Of a DNA stretch of 9,142 nucleotides, positions 6,354-9,142 are shown piece after piece. Within the stretch, counting starts at the first letter, position 1, and each line of letters begins with the position of its first letter. Origin of the DNA: Verrucomicrobiota bacterium (GTDB lineage: Bacteria; Verrucomicrobiota; Verrucomicrobiia; Limisphaerales; UBA9464); assembly GCA_947454295.1 (NCBI GenBank), contig CANGMO010000065.1, positions 1 to 9,142 on the forward strand, written 5' to 3'. The translations under genes were made by a program, and so were the position numbers. The notes below the pieces were generated by a model, which saw nothing but the letters and a program-made list of their open reading frames with translations, was not told the origin of the DNA and made no database searches.

Positions 6354-7484
6354 ATGGGGATGGCATACCCTCCCCGTGTTGTGCTCACCGCCGAGTTCGA
6401 TTTCCCACTTCCTCCGGAACGGATTGCACAACACCCTGCCCCGGAAAGATCTGCGTCACGCCTGCTGGTGGTCGATCGCACCACCGGTACTCTGAGTCAC
6501 CACGCCTCCTTCACGGCCTTGCGGCAGTACCTGGTTCCTGGGGATGTGCTGATCTTGAACGATTCCCGGGTAATTCCAGCACGATTGAGAGCCCGCAAGC
6601 CCGACACCGGGGGGGCGGTCGAACTCCTGCTCCTGGACGAGAACGAGGCGCTGGATTGGTGGGTGATGCTGCGTCCCGGCAAGCGAGTACGGCCCGGATC
6701 AAAGATCGTTATCCTTAACCGAGACTCCGAACCAACCCCGCTCCAGGCCGAAGTCCTGGAAAAGAATGAAGAGGGGGGCTGTCGGCTTCGCTTTTCTGGG
6801 CCGGTGGACTTCCGGGAGGCGGTGGAAGCCTGGGGAGAAGTCCCTTTGCCCCCCTATATGACCCGGGACGACCGGGGGCCGACCGAGGAGGACCGGATTC
6901 GGTACCAAACGGTATACGCCAGGCACGATGGCTCCGTCGCAGCACCGACCGCCGGGCTCCACTTCACTCCTGAGTTTCTGCAGGAGCTGACACGGGAGGG
7001 GATCGAGCACCACTTCGTCACCCTGCATGTTGGTCATGGCACCTTCGCTCCGGTGAAGGCGGACACCACCGACGACCACCGCATGCATGAGGAGCGTTAC
7101 CTGCTCTCGGAAGAAACCTGCACCGCGGTGAACCGGGCGCGGTCCGAGGGACGACGCGTGGTGGCGATCGGCACCACCAGCGTACGGGTGCTGGAAAGTG
7201 TGGGCCGCGCCAACGACGGCCGACTGGTTCCGGGAGCCGGACGCACCCGCATCTTCATCCATCCTCCGCAAACCCTGCGGATGATCGATGCACTGGTGAC
7301 CAACTTCCACCTTCCCAAGAGCACGCTGTTGATGCTGGTGAGCGCCTTCGCGGCACCGGGACGACATCCCGAGGGACGCGATCTCATGCTGCGCGCCTAT
7401 CGGGAGGCGATCGAACGAGAGTATCGCTTTTTCAGCTACGGCGACGCGATGTTCCTGACCGGCACTCCGACGCTTCCGTCATGA
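6354..7484 (+). CDS. queA: S-adenosylmethionine:tRNA ribosyltransferase-isomerase QueA
   Basis: QueA transfers and isomerises the ribosyl part of SAM onto preQ1 at tRNA position 34, making epoxyqueuosine, the next-to-last step of queuosine synthesis. Family landmarks appear in order over 376 aa: FDFPLPPERIAQHP (15-28) with SRLLVVDR, LILNDSRVIPARL (67-79), GEVPLPPYMTR (161-171), RIRYQTVYAR and SVAAPTAGLHFTPEFL (194-209), HVGHGTFAPVKADTTDDHRM (225-244), GTTSVRVLES and LVTNFHLPKSTLLMLVSAFA (314-333). It is somewhat longer than the usual roughly 340-350 aa, partly from a short N-terminal addition. An in-frame ATG at 6360 is an equally possible start. No Shine-Dalgarno motif is seen. Its stop overlaps the next gene's start as ATGA, so the two are likely translationally coupled. 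Confidence 0.96.
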   Translation: MGMAYPPRVVLTAEFDFPLPPERIAQHPAPERSASRLLVVDRTTGTLSHHASFTALRQYLVPGDVLILNDSRVIPARLRARKPDTGGAVELLLLDENEALDWWVMLRPGKRVRPGSKIVILNRDSEPTPLQAEVLEKNEEGGCRLRFSGPVDFREAVEAWGEVPLPPYMTRDDRGPTEEDRIRYQTVYARHDGSVAAPTAGLHFTPEFLQELTREGIEHHFVTLHVGHGTFAPVKADTTDDHRMHEERYLLSEETCTAVNRARSEGRRVVAIGTTSVRVLESVGRANDGRLVPGAGRTRIFIHPPQTLRMIDALVTNFHLPKSTLLMLVSAFAAPGRHPEGRDLMLRAYREAIEREYRFFSYGDAMFLTGTPTLPS

Positions 7485-8221
7485 ACGCTGCTGCATCCCG
7501 TCCCTTCGTGCTGATGAATCTCGCGGTGTCGGCCGACGGCAAGATCGCCTCGGCCGATCGCTCCATCACCACCTTTGGAAGTCCGCGGGATCTCGCGCAT
7601 CTGTATGAACTGCGCGCCACTGCCGACGCGATCCTTTGCGGCGCACGCACCATCGAGGAAACCGGCGCCACCCTTGGCAACGGCCCCGATCCCGACGGAT
7701 CCGTCCGACGACAACGAAAGCGGCGCGGCCTCGCGGAGTTTCCACTGCGCGTCCTCGTCAGCGGCACGGGATCGATCAACCGCACCGCGCCCATCTGGTC
7801 TGCACCTTCGGGACCCTTGATCGTCCTGGTGGGCAATGCAGCCTCCGCGTCGACGCGCGACGCACTCCAGGCCCTCGGCGCTGAAGTCTGGCGTTCCGCG
7901 CGGCGCGGCGTCGATCTTCGCGACGCCCTCGCGCGATTGCATCGCGAACGCGGCGTTCAACGTCTGCTCAGCGAAGGCGGGGGGCAACTGAATGCAGCCC
8001 TGCTGGAGGCCGACCTCGTGGATGAACTGCATTTGACGCACTGCCCGCTGATCCTCGGAGGACGCACCGCCCCGTCGCCGTTTGATGGAGTCGGATTTCC
8101 AAAACTCGCCGAGGCCACCCAGTGGCGACAGGTGCTGGCCCGATCCATCGGCAATGAGCGATTCGCTGTTTACCGGCGTGAACGCAAAGACGAATCCCGC
8201 CCCGGCACTCAGCGTGGCTGA
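7481..8221 (+). CDS. RibD C-terminal-type reductase (dihydrofolate reductase-like fold), stand-alone
   Basis: This 246-aa protein consists of a single RibD C-terminal (reductase) domain. Visible hallmarks are RPFVLMNLAVSADGKIAS (7-24), matching the family's opening strand and S-x-DGKIA motif, then LRATADAILCGARTIEE (44-60), and RLLSEGGGQLNAALLEADLV (161-180) followed by DELHLTHCPLILGG. No deaminase domain with a zinc-binding HAE motif precedes it, so it is not a full bifunctional RibD. Stand-alone members include the 2,5-diamino-6-ribosylamino-pyrimidinone phosphate reductase of fungi and archaea, plus many NADPH reductases of unknown substrate. An Arg/Lys-rich insert (VRRQRKRRG, 75-83) looks surface-exposed. 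The ATG overlaps the queA stop by 4 bp. The 3' end overlaps the convergent CHAP gene by 13 bp. The fold is firm; the substrate is unknown. Confidence 0.88.
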   Translation: MNAAASRPFVLMNLAVSADGKIASADRSITTFGSPRDLAHLYELRATADAILCGARTIEETGATLGNGPDPDGSVRRQRKRRGLAEFPLRVLVSGTGSINRTAPIWSAPSGPLIVLVGNAASASTRDALQALGAEVWRSARRGVDLRDALARLHRERGVQRLLSEGGGQLNAALLEADLVDELHLTHCPLILGGRTAPSPFDGVGFPKLAEATQWRQVLARSIGNERFAVYRRERKDESRPGTQRG

Positions 8222-8811
8222 GCGGCCGCGGCGGGCAACCGCAGCCATCCGGCGGGTTCCCGCGGAGAGGTGATCCAGACCCGACCGGCTTCGTGCTGCA
8301 GTTCAAACCGCTGTCGCGTGCGTCCGAAAATGTTCTGCTGGATCACTTCGATCGAATTCGTGGTTTCCGCGGTGACAATGGCCACATGTCCGTAGGTCGT
8401 GTCGCGAAACACCAGCAGGTCGCCGGGCAGCGGGGCCACCTCGCCCCCGTTCCTGAACTGCAGCATTCCGCGCCGCGGATTGAGGGCGCCGTGCGTCACC
8501 GCGGGATCGAAGAAATCCCGTGCGTGGCCCATGGGATCCGGCATCCGGTGACGCGCCACCTCAAAGTAGAAGCGCTTGATGTACTCCACGCACTGCCACT
8601 TCTGCCCGAGATAGTATCCCTCCGGTGACACGTGACGTCCCCGGCCGCGAAAGAACAGCAGCCCGTTGTCGAACACCGTGACCCCGCGGTACGCATCCAG
8701 CGGCCGCCCCACCGTGACAGCGTCCCAGGTCAGCACCGTGGCGACGGCAAGCATCACCAGTCCGACTGGGATCAGCACTCGGCGGCCCATGGGGATCGAA
8801 GCCCGCATCAT
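8209..8811 (-). CDS. Membrane-anchored CHAP-domain amidase, glutathionylspermidine-amidase-like
   Basis: This 200-aa protein has an N-terminal basic stretch and one membrane helix (about 11-30), then a CHAP cysteine-amidase domain (about 40-190). The nucleophile Cys74 is in GQKWQCVEYIKRFYFE, the active-site His142 in TTYGHVAIVTAE, and a polar residue that may complete the site is Asn160 in VIQQNIFG. The spacing and the KWQCVE...GHVAI...QN pattern resemble the amidase half of E. coli glutathionylspermidine synthetase/amidase more than phage endolysins. No synthetase domain is attached. CHAP enzymes cut peptidoglycan cross-links or gamma-glutamyl/spermidine amides; the membrane anchor suggests an envelope location. 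I start it at the ATG at 8811, 11 bp after the upstream hydrolase stop; 8808 and 8790 are alternatives. The frame is open to 8961, but that part lies inside the hydrolase gene. Confidence 0.85.
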   Translation of the reverse strand: MMRASIPMGRRVLIPVGLVMLAVATVLTWDAVTVGRPLDAYRGVTVFDNGLLFFRGRGRHVSPEGYYLGQKWQCVEYIKRFYFEVARHRMPDPMGHARDFFDPAVTHGALNPRRGMLQFRNGGEVAPLPGDLLVFRDTTYGHVAIVTAETTNSIEVIQQNIFGRTRQRFELQHEAGRVWITSPREPAGWLRLPAAAAQPR

Positions 8812-8822
8812 CACCGAGACGA

Positions 8823-9142
8823 TCAGGGCTTGATGCCGCGCAATTGCGCATCGAACCAATCGGCGAACAGCACCACATCGGCTCCGATATCGGGCCACCC
8901 GTGATCCTTGCCCTCGCGACGGACGAGCTTGAGCGGCGCCTTCACGCCAACGTCGGCGCAACGCTTGAAAAAGCGCTCAGCCTGAAAGATGGGCACCAGC
9001 TTGTCGGCATCGCCGTGAATGATGAGTGTCGCCGGCATGTCGGGACGAATGTACTGAATGGGGGAAATCTCGCGGCCGTACACAGCCCGGCTTTCCGCGG
9101 TATCACTGCGCGGCCCGAACGCCGGCTTGAACGCCGCGAGGA
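8823..9142 (-). CDS. Alpha/beta-hydrolase, C-terminal part (runs off right edge)
   Basis: About 105 C-terminal residues of an alpha/beta-hydrolase are visible; the frame stays open through 9142. The segment PATLIIHGDADKLVPIFQAE carries the catalytic acid (HGDAD), and GKDHGWPDIG carries the catalytic histidine, in the order and spacing usual at the end of this fold. ISPIQYIRPDMPATL just before is typical of esterase/lipase or prolyl-oligopeptidase-like families (acetyl-xylan or feruloyl esterase style). The nucleophile elbow lies outside the window, so substrate cannot be judged. A GTG at 9083 opens a shorter frame, but sequence upstream continues the fold, so it is not the start. The CHAP gene follows after 11 bp and is probably in the same transcript. 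Confidence 0.8.
   Translation of the reverse strand, partial: LAAFKPAFGPRSDTAESRAVYGREISPIQYIRPDMPATLIIHGDADKLVPIFQAERFFKRCADVGVKAPLKLVRREGKDHGWPDIGADVVLFADWFDAQLRGIKP

Noticed and set aside
6699..7367. Minus-strand open frame opposite queA
   Set aside because: queA carries the complete series of family motifs; the antisense product has none.
7436..8248. Minus-strand 270-codon open frame opposite the reductase gene
   Set aside because: Codon-bias shadow of a gene with clear RibD C-terminal motifs.
8252..8263. Perfect inverted repeat GCGGGTTCCCGC as a terminator
   Set aside because: The loop is only two bases, there is no following T run, and it lies within the CHAP coding sequence.
8812..8961. 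5' extension of the CHAP gene
   Set aside because: It overlaps the conserved catalytic His region of the alpha/beta-hydrolase and places an Arg-rich tail before the membrane anchor.

Overview
The window is GC-rich bacterial chromosome carrying the upstream half of a division and cell-wall (dcw) cluster on the minus strand, a two-gene tRNA/cofactor unit on the plus strand, and part of an unrelated minus-strand operon at the right edge. The layout and protein styles best fit Verrucomicrobiota, perhaps the Pedosphaera/Limisphaera side. Reasons are a dcw order with a small uncharacterised basic protein between mraZ and rsmH, a penicillin-binding protein with a long N-terminal insertion, a SIMPL-domain gene beside murF, and starts without Shine-Dalgarno motifs. 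The taxonomic call is inference, not proof.

Minus strand, transcribed right to left from about 6055 to 1: mraZ (6055-5528), an unrecognised basic 151-aa protein (5520-5065), rsmH (about 5047-4115), an ftsL-like coiled-coil membrane protein (4101-3688), ftsI/PBP (3666-1501), a 29-codon hydrophobic micro-ORF (1466-1377), a membrane-anchored SIMPL-domain protein (1349-555) and murF (553 to beyond the left edge). Gaps are 1-34 bp, so this reads as one operon for septal peptidoglycan synthesis and precursor supply. murE, which usually sits between ftsI and murF, is not there; the micro-ORF and SIMPL gene occupy its place.

Positions 6056-6353 are the only long gene-free stretch. It is more AT-rich than the genes, separates the divergent mraZ and queA units, and must hold both promoters. 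It contains a tandem pair of DnaA-box-like 9-mers and several TGGG motifs that could be MraZ sites.

Plus strand: queA (6354-7484) overlaps by ATGA a stand-alone RibD C-terminal-type reductase (7481-8221). The end of the reductase gene overlaps by 13 bp the end of a convergent minus-strand gene for a membrane-anchored CHAP amidase (8811-8209). Just upstream of that lies the 3' end of an alpha/beta-hydrolase gene (8823 to beyond the right edge).

I see no mobile element, CRISPR array, tRNA, rRNA or clear intrinsic terminator. The least explained parts are the three unfamiliar dcw passengers (151-aa basic protein, 29-aa micro-ORF, SIMPL protein) and the insertion in FtsI.
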